Of a stretch of DNA of 64,000 nt, positions 24,545 through 33,600 are shown one piece after another. Numbering within the stretch: position 1 is the first letter of the stretch; the number at the start of each line of letters is the position of its first letter. Below the pieces are notes generated by a model. The model ran no database searches, was not told the origin of the DNA, and was given only the letters and a program-made list of their open reading frames with translations. Source of the stretch: Bacteroidetes bacterium HLUCCA01 (GTDB taxonomy: Bacteria > Bacteroidota > Rhodothermia > Balneolales > HLUCCA01); the NCBI GenBank assembly GCA_001314545.1, contig LIHN01000001.1:774180-838179 (forward strand), written 5' to 3'. The translations under genes and the position numbers were made by a program.

Positions 24545-26464
24545 ATGGCACTTAAAGCGACACAGTCGGAAAAAACCATGTACGAACGCATCCCATCAGT
24601 CATTGTGGGAAGTCCCTCCGAAGGGGCTATTGCCGTTGCACATGAAATTGCCGATCTCATCAAACAACGCCAGAGCGAAGGCCGCAACGCGGTCCTGGGA
24701 CTGGCAACCGGATCCTCTCCCGTACGCGTTTATGACGAGTTGATCCGCATGCATCGTCAGGAAGGACTCAGTTTCAAAAACGTAGTGACTTTCAACCTGG
24801 ACGAGTACTACCCCATGCCGCCGGACTCGGTTCACAGCTATGTGAATTTCATGCACGAACAACTCTTCCGGCATGTTGACATCCCCGCCGAAAACATCCA
24901 CATTCCGGACGGCACCCTGGATCAGAGCGATGTGTTTGAGTTCTGCGCCAATTATGAGCGCAAAATTGAAGAAGCCGGCGGACTGGACATCCAGATTCTG
25001 GGAATTGGCCGGACCGGTCATATCGGATTCAACGAACCCGGTTCCATTCGTGACTCCATCACCCGGATGGTTACCCTGGACATCATCACGCGAAGGGATG
25101 CCTCGGCTACCTTTTTCGGGTTGAACAACGTTCCACGTCGGGCCATCACCATGGGGGTCAGCACCATTCTGCGAGCCCGCCGTATCCTGCTCATGGCCTG
25201 GGGCGACAGCAAAGCACCCATCATCCAGAAAACCATTGAAGGTCCGGTCAACGATCAGATTCCTGCTACCTTCCTGCAGGAGCACAAAAACACCCTGTTC
25301 ATTCTGGACGACGGGGCCGCATCCCACCTGACCCGCAACCGGCTTCCCTGGCTGGTAGGATCGCACGAGTGGGACGATTTCAACACCCGTAAGGCGGTGG
25401 TCTGGCTGTGTCAGAAAACCGGCAAGGCCGTGCTAAAACTCACCGATGAAGACTACAATGAAAACGGACTCGGTGAACTGGTAACCGAACACGGTCCGGC
25501 CTACAATATCAATATCAAGATTTTCAATCAGCTCCAGCACACCATCACCGGCTGGCCCGGCGGAAAGCCCAACGCGGACGACAGCAACCGCCCTGAGCGG
25601 CAGTCGCCCTTCCCCAAGCGGGTCATCATTTTCTCCCCCCACCCCGATGACGATGTGATTTCCATGGGGGGAACGTTCATCCGTCTGGTCGACCAGAGCC
25701 ACGAGGTTCATGTAGCCTATCAGACCTCCGGAAATATTGCTGTGTTTGACGAGGATGCGTTGCGATTTGCGGATTTCATCAGCGACTATGCTGAAATTTT
25801 CGATGTCAGCGATGAGTCCCTGCTCAACCTCTATAACACCTTCAAGAAGGCTGCGGAAGCCAAGGCGGAAGCCGGAGTGGACGCACCGGAAATCCGGGCT
25901 ATGAAAGGGCTGATTCGTCGGGGCGAAGCCAAGGCGGGCTGCCGCAGTGTGGGCATACCCGATGAGCAGATTCACTTCCTGAACATGCCCTTCTATGAAA
26001 CCGGCAAGGTCAAGAAAGACCCGGTAGGTCCGGCCGATATCAAGATTGTAGAAGACATCATCCGCCAGATTAAACCCCATCAGATTTACGCTGCCGGCGA
26101 CCTCGCCGATCCGCACGGTACCCACAAGGTGTGTCTGGAGGCTATCTTTGCTGCGGTGCAGAACCTCAAAAACGAGGATTTCATGAAAGACTGCTGGGTT
26201 TGGCTATATCGCGGAGCCTGGCATGAGTGGGACATCGAGGAAATCGAGATGGCCGTGCCCATCAGTCCGGAAGAGCTTATCCGCAAACGTACTGCCATCT
26301 TCAAGCATCAGTCGCAGAAGGATAATGTCATGTTCCAGGGCACCGACAAGCGCGAGTTCTGGGAACGTGCGGAAGACCGGAACCGCAATACGGCCCGCCT
26401 GTATGACGAGCTTGGACTGGCCGAGTATGAGGCGATGGAAGCCTTCGTACGCTGGCATTTTTAG
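24545..26464 (+). CDS. nagB: glucosamine-6-phosphate deaminase fused to a PIG-L/LmbE deacetylase-like domain
   Basis: A 639-residue fusion of the kind common in Bacteroidota. Residues about 20-280 are the NagB isomerase/deaminase, which turns glucosamine-6-phosphate into fructose-6-phosphate and ammonia: LATGSSPVRVYDEL, FNLDEYYP and GIGRTGHIGFNEPGS. The Asp that precedes Gly-His in the E. coli enzyme (Asp141) is Thr here. Residues about 355-600 are a PIG-L/LmbE domain with the zinc motif SPHPDDD and a later DPHGTH. The pairing suggests that deacetylation and deamination of amino sugars are combined in one polypeptide, which is inference. It stands alone, 250 bp after serA, and is followed by a terminator. 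Confidence 0.93.
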   Translation: MALKATQSEKTMYERIPSVIVGSPSEGAIAVAHEIADLIKQRQSEGRNAVLGLATGSSPVRVYDELIRMHRQEGLSFKNVVTFNLDEYYPMPPDSVHSYVNFMHEQLFRHVDIPAENIHIPDGTLDQSDVFEFCANYERKIEEAGGLDIQILGIGRTGHIGFNEPGSIRDSITRMVTLDIITRRDASATFFGLNNVPRRAITMGVSTILRARRILLMAWGDSKAPIIQKTIEGPVNDQIPATFLQEHKNTLFILDDGAASHLTRNRLPWLVGSHEWDDFNTRKAVVWLCQKTGKAVLKLTDEDYNENGLGELVTEHGPAYNINIKIFNQLQHTITGWPGGKPNADDSNRPERQSPFPKRVIIFSPHPDDDVISMGGTFIRLVDQSHEVHVAYQTSGNIAVFDEDALRFADFISDYAEIFDVSDESLLNLYNTFKKAAEAKAEAGVDAPEIRAMKGLIRRGEAKAGCRSVGIPDEQIHFLNMPFYETGKVKKDPVGPADIKIVEDIIRQIKPHQIYAAGDLADPHGTHKVCLEAIFAAVQNLKNEDFMKDCWVWLYRGAWHEWDIEEIEMAVPISPEELIRKRTAIFKHQSQKDNVMFQGTDKREFWERAEDRNRNTARLYDELGLAEYEAMEAFVRWHF

Positions 26465-26560
26465 TCGAGCTGAGCGAAATACAGCCGAGCCCTGATTTTC
26501 AGGAGCGTTAGGTCAGGTATTCGGCGCGAAAGAGTTACACATTGTCTGCGTGTGATTATG

Positions 26561-26602
26561 AAATCCCTGCGGTCCTTCCGGGCCCGGGGATTTTTTCTTT
26601 TT
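26561..26602 (+). terminator. terminator after nagB
   Basis: AAATCCC (26561-26567) pairs with GGGGATTT (26587-26594), with partly paired GC-rich sequence between, and is followed by ttttttctttttt-like DNA. It lies about 100 bp after the nagB stop. Confidence 0.75.
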
Positions 26603-26630
26603 GCCACTATCATTTCGTTTAGTATATTTT
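26601..26630 (+). promoter_or_regulatory. candidate promoter of the structured leader
   Basis: TTGCCA (26601-26606), a 16-nt spacer and TATATTTT (26623-26630), one base from TAnnTTTG. A start about 7 nt on would begin just before the hairpin cluster at 26641. Confidence 0.4.
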
Positions 26631-26640
26631 TCTCATTCCT

Positions 26641-26912
26641 GAAGAGGTGCAAACGCCAGGTAAGTTGTACGAGGTACCGAAACCGTTAATGACAACTGAT
26701 GGGGCGATTTGCCGAAATCATAACCGTGTCGGAAGCAGTTATGGTTGGTAGTCCGGGCTGAATCCCGTCTACTGTCACATAATCCATGGGAATGGGCTAT
26801 GTGGAGCGCTCCAGGTGATGCTGCTTGTGTAGTTTCACTTACCGCAATCGTCTCTGAAGGTGCTTTCCCGACATCAACCGGCTTGTTTCAGAGACAGCTT
26901 CCACGGCGGTAA
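26641..26912 (+). ncRNA. candidate structured leader RNA with a cobalamin-riboswitch-like core
   Basis: Consecutive hairpins are visible on the plus strand: AGTTGT/ACAACT (26663-26697), CATAAC/GTTATG (26719-26743), GTAG-CGGG/CCCG-CTAC (26748-26772), CACATA-CCAT/ATGG-TATGTG (26776-26803), and a long one with TTACCGC plus GTCTCTGAA pairing to TTCAGAGAC plus GCGGTAA (26839-26912). The stretch ggtagtccgggctgaatccc then ctactgtcac resembles the CCGG...CTG...CCCGC-ACTGT core of cobalamin riboswitches, and ccaggtgatgctgcttg resembles the B12 box. The upstream ggtaccgaaaccgttaat also has a counterpart. The match is by eye and imperfect. It would control the FAD lipoprotein gene at 27294. Confidence 0.38.
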
Positions 26913-27293
26913 ACGCCACAACGCTTTTCTCAGCAGCATCCGGAAACCGTCCGGAAATCACATTCAGCTACGATTTTTGTCCGTATGGATACGGATGATG
27001 CGGTATGCATGGCTATCCGGGCAACCCTCCCGTTTTGACATACTGCCATAGTCCCCATGATTTTTTGTGATACAGCTTCGGCCTTGTGTGAAAAGCAGGC
27101 CGTTGCAGTGATGTGTTAACTATTCTGTTCATAGGTTCGTGGTTTGAGAGGGATGTTTCTTGAGTGACTCCACAGACACCACCCGGAAGCCGGTGCGCGT
27201 TATGACGCGCGCGCCGGCTGGTGTCACGAAATTGCCCCCGTTTTTGTATTTTACCGGCTCATCCAACCCCAAACCACGTTTATCCTTACTACT
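26913..27293. other. hairpin-rich leader before the FAD lipoprotein gene
   Basis: No supported ORF. It contains further dyads: CCGTAT/ATACGG near 26983-26998, CGGCCT/AGGCCG near 27082-27110, and a strong stem AGCCGG-GCGCGT/ACGCGC-CCGGCT at 27188-27219, about 75 bp before the start codon. The last could be an expression platform or a partial terminator, though no T run follows directly. Confidence 0.45.
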
Positions 27294-29225
27294 ATGTTGC
27301 GACTCCTCCTCTCCGCGTTCGTGATTGCGGCGCTCACGGCCTGCTCCCCGCCCGGCCACCAGCAAATTGAAACCGATGTGCTGATCATCGGCGCCGGCGC
27401 CAGTGGTACCATGGCCTCCATTCAGGCGGCCCGACTCGGCGCCGATGTTGTTGTTGTGGAAGAAACTCCCTGGGTCGGCGGTATGCTGACCTCCGCCGGT
27501 GTAGCCGCCATTGACGGCAACCACAGGATGCCATCCGGACTCTGGGGCGAGTTCCGCTCCCATCTGTATGCCCATTACGGCGGACCCGATTCCGTGGAAA
27601 CCGGCTGGGTGAGCAATACCCTGTTTGAACCCCATGTCGGTCAACGCATCCTGGCTGATATGATGGAGGAAGAAAACCAGATTGTGCGCCTGCACGGCTA
27701 CCGACTGACGGAAATCATCAAAGACAGCAACCGCGTAACCGGGGCTATTTTTACCGGCGATGAGGGCAAGAAACTGCAGGTTAACGCCACGATAACCATC
27801 GCCGCCGACGAATACGGCGACGCCCTGGCGATGTCGGGTGCCAATTACCGATTCGGATGGGAACCGCGCGCTGACTACGGCGATACCTTCGCCCCGGAAG
27901 TGGGCAATGCCCTGATTCAGGACCTGACCTATGTGGCCATCCTGCGTGATTTCGGTCCGGATGCCGACATGACCATCCCGGAACCGGAAGGATACGATCC
28001 GGCCGCCTTCGACTGTACGTGCAAGGAGTTGTGCAGTGATCCCGACCGTGACGTGGTACCCTGCGGGCCCGAGAGCGGTGCCGACCTGTACATGTTCAAT
28101 TACGGGGAACTGCCCAACAACTATTTCATGATCAACTGGCCTATCCACGGCAACGATTATTTTGTCGACCTGCTGGAAATGTCGGCCGAGGAGCGTGAAA
28201 TCGCGCTGGAAGAAGCCAAGAACTTCACCCTTCAATGGATTTACCACCTGCAGACCGTGGGTGGCTACAAAAATATGGGTATCGCGGAGGATGTGTTCCC
28301 CACCGAAGATCACTTCCCGCTGATTCCCTACATCCGCGAAAGCCGGCGCGTGGTGGGCGTGCAGACGCTTCGCACCCAGGATCTCATTGATCCCTACAGC
28401 GAGGATGCCGCCGGACGGTTCATGGCGGGAATTGCCGTGGGCGACTATCCGCTCGACCTGCACCATGAGCGTAAGCCGGAGGGGCTTCGCGTAGATGCCC
28501 GTACCGAGGACAAACCCCGGATTCCATCCTATAACGTACCTTACTACACCATGATACCGGAATCGGTAAACGGGCTTATTGTGGCCGAGAAAAGTATTTC
28601 CGTTACCCATGTAGTCAATGGGGCTACGCGCCTTCAGCCGGTGGTCATGCTGCTGGGACAGGCGGCCGGAGCGGCGGCGGCGATGAGTGCGGCGCAGGGC
28701 GTTGAGCCCCGGGATCTTGACCTTCGGGCCTTGCAGCAAACCCTGCTGGATGCCGGTACCTGGCTGATGCCCTTCGCCGATACAACCCCGGATGAGCCCG
28801 ATTTTCAGTCGATCCAGCGCGTTGGTCTTTCCGGAGTTATGCAGGGAACCGGTGAACCGGTGGCCTGGGCCAATCGAACCTGGTTCTATCCGGATGACCC
28901 CGTTGATCGTGTTGAGCTGGCCGCTATTGATGCCCGACTGGCCGCCATGGGCCATCCCCATCGCCTGGGCATGCTGGATCGCTCGAACCGTCCCGTTGAC
29001 CAGTCGCTGGCGCAGCGGGCAGTATGGGAGTGGGCTGGTCGGCCCGGGGCTCCCGAGGGCAACCTGAGCGTCGAACAGGTAGCGGACCTGGCCACGGCCT
29101 GGATTCTGTCGCAGAAACTGGCAGAGGATTGGACGCCGGCTACAGTCTCACAGACCGTAACCCGACGGGAAATGGCTGTATTGCTGGACCGCGCGTTGAA
29201 TCCGTTCTCCCTGTACACCAACTGA
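27294..29225 (+). CDS. FAD-dependent oxidoreductase, lipoprotein
   Basis: A 643-residue exported protein. The leader MLRLLLSAFVIAALTAC carries a lipobox (Cys17), so it is lipid-anchored in the envelope. The FAD motif is LIIGAGASGTMASIQAA (about 30-46), followed by VVVVEETPWVGGMLTSAG, as in the FAD_oxidored family. The late FAD-binding part is around VARTED... GLIVAEKSISVTH. A cysteine cluster DCTCKELCSDPDRDVVPCG near residues 241-259 is unusual. The C-terminal 120 residues form an extra domain. Family members are often linked to glycan or sugar breakdown; the substrate is unknown. The stop overlaps the next start by one base (TGATG). Confidence 0.87.
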   Translation: MLRLLLSAFVIAALTACSPPGHQQIETDVLIIGAGASGTMASIQAARLGADVVVVEETPWVGGMLTSAGVAAIDGNHRMPSGLWGEFRSHLYAHYGGPDSVETGWVSNTLFEPHVGQRILADMMEEENQIVRLHGYRLTEIIKDSNRVTGAIFTGDEGKKLQVNATITIAADEYGDALAMSGANYRFGWEPRADYGDTFAPEVGNALIQDLTYVAILRDFGPDADMTIPEPEGYDPAAFDCTCKELCSDPDRDVVPCGPESGADLYMFNYGELPNNYFMINWPIHGNDYFVDLLEMSAEEREIALEEAKNFTLQWIYHLQTVGGYKNMGIAEDVFPTEDHFPLIPYIRESRRVVGVQTLRTQDLIDPYSEDAAGRFMAGIAVGDYPLDLHHERKPEGLRVDARTEDKPRIPSYNVPYYTMIPESVNGLIVAEKSISVTHVVNGATRLQPVVMLLGQAAGAAAAMSAAQGVEPRDLDLRALQQTLLDAGTWLMPFADTTPDEPDFQSIQRVGLSGVMQGTGEPVAWANRTWFYPDDPVDRVELAAIDARLAAMGHPHRLGMLDRSNRPVDQSLAQRAVWEWAGRPGAPEGNLSVEQVADLATAWILSQKLAEDWTPATVSQTVTRREMAVLLDRALNPFSLYTN

Positions 29226-30559
29226 TGCTGCTAACGGTCCTTCCCTACCTGCTGTATGCCTTTATCTTCTGGGGTGGGTATCGCCTCCTCCGGCGTCAGG
29301 TCTACGCCCGGGGGGGCGAGCTGCCTCATATGCATCCCGCTGCATTTCGGGAGCGGTATTATGAGCCGGTGAACAAGCCGGAACCAACCACTCCCCTGCA
29401 GCGACTGCAAAACTGGATCAGCGAGAGTGAGGCCGCTGAATTTACCAATGACCGGGACGAAACGCCCGCAGCAACGCTAACAGATTCCTCCTGCCGGTCG
29501 ACGCCGCAAGCGGGCGCGGATATGGACCATACCGCACCACCCGGCATACAGCACGCCCCTGGCGGAGACCGGAACCCTTCACTGAGCGCCGGCACCACAC
29601 CACCGGGTTCGGTTTTGCCGGACAACAAGCTGAAAAAAACCGCCGACTACCCCGATAAGGTGCTCGTCTGTCTGGGCGACTCCATCACGCACGGCCGATG
29701 CAGCGATGACTACGTGCACCGGGTTCGTCAGGACATCCCCTCCGGCTGGGAAGTGGTCAACGCGGGTATCAACGGAGACACCGCCTGGAACATGCTCCGG
29801 CGCCTGGACGATGTCATTGCCTGCCAGCCTGATACCGTGACCATCCTGGCCGGGACCAACGATGTCAATGCCGCTCAGTCGGCCTCGATGGAAGCCTCCT
29901 ACCGCCGGTCGAAAGCCATTCCCGCCGATGTCGCCCTCGACCGACAAGGTTACCTCAACGCCATGCAGGCTATGCTGCACCGGCTTCGGCAGGAAACCCG
30001 GGCCCGCATCGCCGTCTATACCATTCCCATGATCGGGGAGGTCAGCTCAGACCCCATCAATCAAACGGTACGGCACTACAATGCAGGGCTGATGCAGCTG
30101 TGTTCGGATTTCGGGATAACGGTGCTGGAGCTGCACGAGGCGCAGCAACGGATTATTCAGACCATGCATGCGGTCGATTCCGAAGATGGTAATCCGGCGG
30201 ATAAAAGCACGGGTGCCTCATCCGCTGCCGGCGAGGGAAGGCTCGTGAGCAACAACCCTGCTGATGCTAAACGCCCGAACTTAACCGACACCGTTGAAAG
30301 GGATGACCCGGCGCAGCGAAACAGCATTGTTCATACGCGTACCAGCCGGTTCCCACAGCGGAAAGGCTACACATCCAGGCGAGTGGAACGGGAAATCAAG
30401 ATTGCTCCTTACCGCCGGTTTGTGCTCATGCAGTCATGGAATCAGATCTCGGACCACTATGGGTACTACACCCTCATCGATGGGATGCACCTGAACGATC
30501 GGGGCGGGATGGCAGCGGCCGCGCTCCTGCTGAAATGGATGAAACGAAACAGGGAATAA
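29225..30559 (+). CDS. SGNH/GDSL hydrolase with N-terminal membrane segment
   Basis: A 444-residue protein starting at the ATG that overlaps the previous stop. Residues 1-17 form a membrane segment (MLLTVLPYLLYAFIFWGG). After a low-complexity linker (about 75-135), the SGNH fold has block I CLGDSITHG (Ser near 152), block II NAGINGDTAWN, block III AGTNDVNA and block V DGMHLNDRG (near 418-426), so all four catalytic blocks are present. A second low-complexity insert (about 318-375) splits the fold before block V. Likely an esterase acting on acylated glycans or lipids at the cell surface; this is inference. It is coupled to the FAD lipoprotein. Confidence 0.88.
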   Translation: MLLTVLPYLLYAFIFWGGYRLLRRQVYARGGELPHMHPAAFRERYYEPVNKPEPTTPLQRLQNWISESEAAEFTNDRDETPAATLTDSSCRSTPQAGADMDHTAPPGIQHAPGGDRNPSLSAGTTPPGSVLPDNKLKKTADYPDKVLVCLGDSITHGRCSDDYVHRVRQDIPSGWEVVNAGINGDTAWNMLRRLDDVIACQPDTVTILAGTNDVNAAQSASMEASYRRSKAIPADVALDRQGYLNAMQAMLHRLRQETRARIAVYTIPMIGEVSSDPINQTVRHYNAGLMQLCSDFGITVLELHEAQQRIIQTMHAVDSEDGNPADKSTGASSAAGEGRLVSNNPADAKRPNLTDTVERDDPAQRNSIVHTRTSRFPQRKGYTSRRVEREIKIAPYRRFVLMQSWNQISDHYGYYTLIDGMHLNDRGGMAAAALLLKWMKRNRE

Positions 30560-30610
30560 CCATCGCTTAGCGGGCAATCGGTTGTCGCATTTTGAAAGTA
30601 TAGGGCGCTT

Positions 30611-30626
30611 ATGGGTATAAACCCAT
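30611..30626. promoter_or_regulatory. palindrome at the start of the CARDB protein gene
   Basis: ATGGGT-4-ACCCAT is a perfect dyad that overlaps the first possible ATG (30625) and precedes the preferred one (30652) by 26 bp. It could hide a start codon in RNA or be an operator. Confidence 0.4.
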
Positions 30627-30651
30627 GTCTTATTCCTTCAAAATCAGCTTT

Positions 30652-33600
30652 ATGAAACGTATTCTGTTGCTTGGCGTGCTGTATTTTTGCGCACTGCCTG
30701 TCTTTTCTCAATCCCCGGGTTCCATCCTTGAAGAGAATTTTTTCGGGGCCAATTTCCTGCTGAATGGTGATGCCGAACTGGGACCGGTTGACGTACCTGC
30801 GTTCGGATATCGTCCGCCGTATGAAGGAGGACTGCCCCAAACTCAGAGCCTGCGAGGTGAAATCAGGATATCGCCCTGGGGCAGTACGGTGAATGGATAT
30901 CAGGTTGTGGAACCCGTGGCCGATGGAACCGATTTTGGAAATCAGTTCCTCTGGGGTGCCCCTGCTATGCACAGTCAGCTGAATAAAAATATCATCGTAC
31001 GCGATTTTGCCGATGCCTTCGCGGATGGCTCCATCACCCTGTATGCGGCAGGGTGGTTTGGAGGCATTGCAGGCCAGCAGGACAGCGTTCGTCTGGAAAT
31101 CGACATCCTGGACAGCGGCCGAAGACTGTTATCGCGCAGTGTAATCGGCAATGTTACCCCGGAAGACCGGAATGGACAGACCGGGATGCTGTTCGATGAA
31201 ATAAGTATCGTTATTCCGGAAGGCGCATCCGGTATTGAAACCCGATTCATTATGGCCGATGGGGGGCTTGCCGACAATCTGCAATTGGTTTTCCTCTCCG
31301 ATAATCATCCAAACACATATACGCTGCCCGCTGATTTGCATGTCCCCCGGGCTGAAGCGCCTGCCGGCGGATTTTCCGGGGCTACTGTTGATTTGGAGTG
31401 GACGGTTGAAAATCGGGGTGAAACCGCAACCTCCGCACAATGGGTAGACCGGGTCATCCTGTCCACGGAACCCTCCGCAACCCGGGGTACCCAATACAAC
31501 CTGGGGGAGTTCAGTAATGTACAGTCGCTTGAACCCGACGAGGTGTATACCGTCAGCCAGACCGTAACCCTGCCGGAGCTCCTGCAGGGGCCGTACTACC
31601 TGTTGGTTCAAACCGATGCCCGCCAGCGGATACCGGAATACACAACAGCAAATAATACATCCGAACCCATCCCGATTACCCTGACAACAAGTCCTTACCC
31701 GGACCTTCAGGTGTCGTCCGTCCTCGTCACACCCACAGCATTCTCCGGCGACAGCATTGACGTGAGCTGGACGGTGACCAACCAGGGAACAGGTCCCACC
31801 TCGCCTTCCCGCTGGACTGACGCGGTCTACCTCGGCACAGGTGAAGCGCTGGATTTCAACTTCTTCGGACTAACCGGTAATTTCCTGCAGGTTAACGATC
31901 ATTTCGTAACCTCCTTCGAGCATGTTGGCGCGCTTCGGCCCGGGGAATCGTACACCGTAACACGACGTATACGTCTTCCTGATCACCTAACGGGTTCGCA
32001 GCGGCTGTTTGTCTTCACCGATAAACCGGACGGTCGCCGGACACCACGCAATGGGGATGTTTTTGAGTTTTTATTCCCCCTGAACAACTGGAGCTCAGCA
32101 CCCATCGATATCATCCTGACGCCACCACCCGACCTCACCCTATCCGAAGCAAGTCTGAGCGATTTCCCGGCCGATGACGCCAACCCCGATGCACCGCTGC
32201 AGCCCGGTACCCAACAGCCCGCGCAGTTAACCTCCGGACAGGAATATGCAGTTCGCTGGACAACCGCCAACGAAGGCCCGGGCGCCACGCGCGCTCCTGT
32301 ATGGCAGGATGCCGTTTTTCTATCGACGGAGGCCGACTTTGACACCACCACGGCCAACCTGCTCCGTACGGCGACCATTGAACAGGCCGACGGGCTGCTA
32401 TCCGACACTTCCGTTGACACGGAAACCATAATACGAATCCCTGACGGAGTGGAGGGCACCTATTATCTGCACCTCTTCACGAATTACACCCGCCAGGTCT
32501 TTGAACATACTTTTACCGATAATAACGTCAGAACCCTGGGTCCGGTTGACGTGGAACTAAACGCCTATCCCGATCTGGCTGCAACGCAGGTTAACGTTGC
32601 CGGGGAAGCTGCCGCCGGCGAGCTGCTTCGGGTTGACTGGGAGGTTACCAACACGGGTGAGGCCACGGCCACGGGACTTCGCACCGATCGTTTTTATCTG
32701 TCGGAAACGGCCGATTTTGATGCTGACAATGCTATACAGGTCGGCTCTCATAACGATGCAGCTGATCTGGAAGTCGGGTCCGCCCGACAGCTGACCCATC
32801 GTTTGCGTATTCCACCATCTGTTTCTGAAGGAAACTACTACCTGTTTGTTCAGGCAAACGCCGACTCGACCATTTTTGAATGGCCGGCATCCGGCAATAA
32901 TGTATCGGGAACAGCATCCTTTCAGGTAGCACCGTATGCCGGCGCAACACTGGCGGTCAGCGCAATAGAGACACCGGAACAGGGAATATCCGGCGAACCG
33001 ATTGACCTGCGCTGGACGGTTGAAAATACCGGGGCAGGCAGTATGTTAAATCAGCCCTGGACCGAGCAGGTCATGCTGATTCCGGAAGACAGTACAGCTG
33101 AGTCAGCCATTATACTCAGTGAAGTAGTACATGCTTCTGGATTGCAGTCGGGCGAGCAGCGGCAACGAAACCGGAGTTTCAGAGTACCCGATGGACTGGA
33201 TCAGCCCCATTACGCTGCCATATCGCTGACCTACCCGGTGGTTGGAACCAACCTTTCCGAGACCGTCACGGCCTGGTCAGACACCCCGATTGCCATGGAT
33301 CCAGGTCCGCGCAGGGATCTGGTAATTATCAACTCCGATGTACCCGATTCGGTTGCTCCCGGTGAAATACGAACGGTCAGCTGGACCGTCCGCAATCAGG
33401 GAGAGCACGAAACCGGCGACATCGATTGGTTCGACACCATCTATCTGGTGGAAAATCCTGATGATGCCTTATTGCAACGGCCCCTGGCGCGATGGAGCCA
33501 CACGGGTGGCTTGCAGTCCGACAGTTCCTACACCGCCACCGTTGAAATCGAGGTGCCGGTACAACTTGACGGTGACCATTTCTGGGTCATTAAAACCGAT

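Noticed and set aside
26748-26780. RNase P RNA, because of gtccgggct
   Set aside because: The helix P4 consensus and the ACAGA-type region of RNase P RNA are absent around it.
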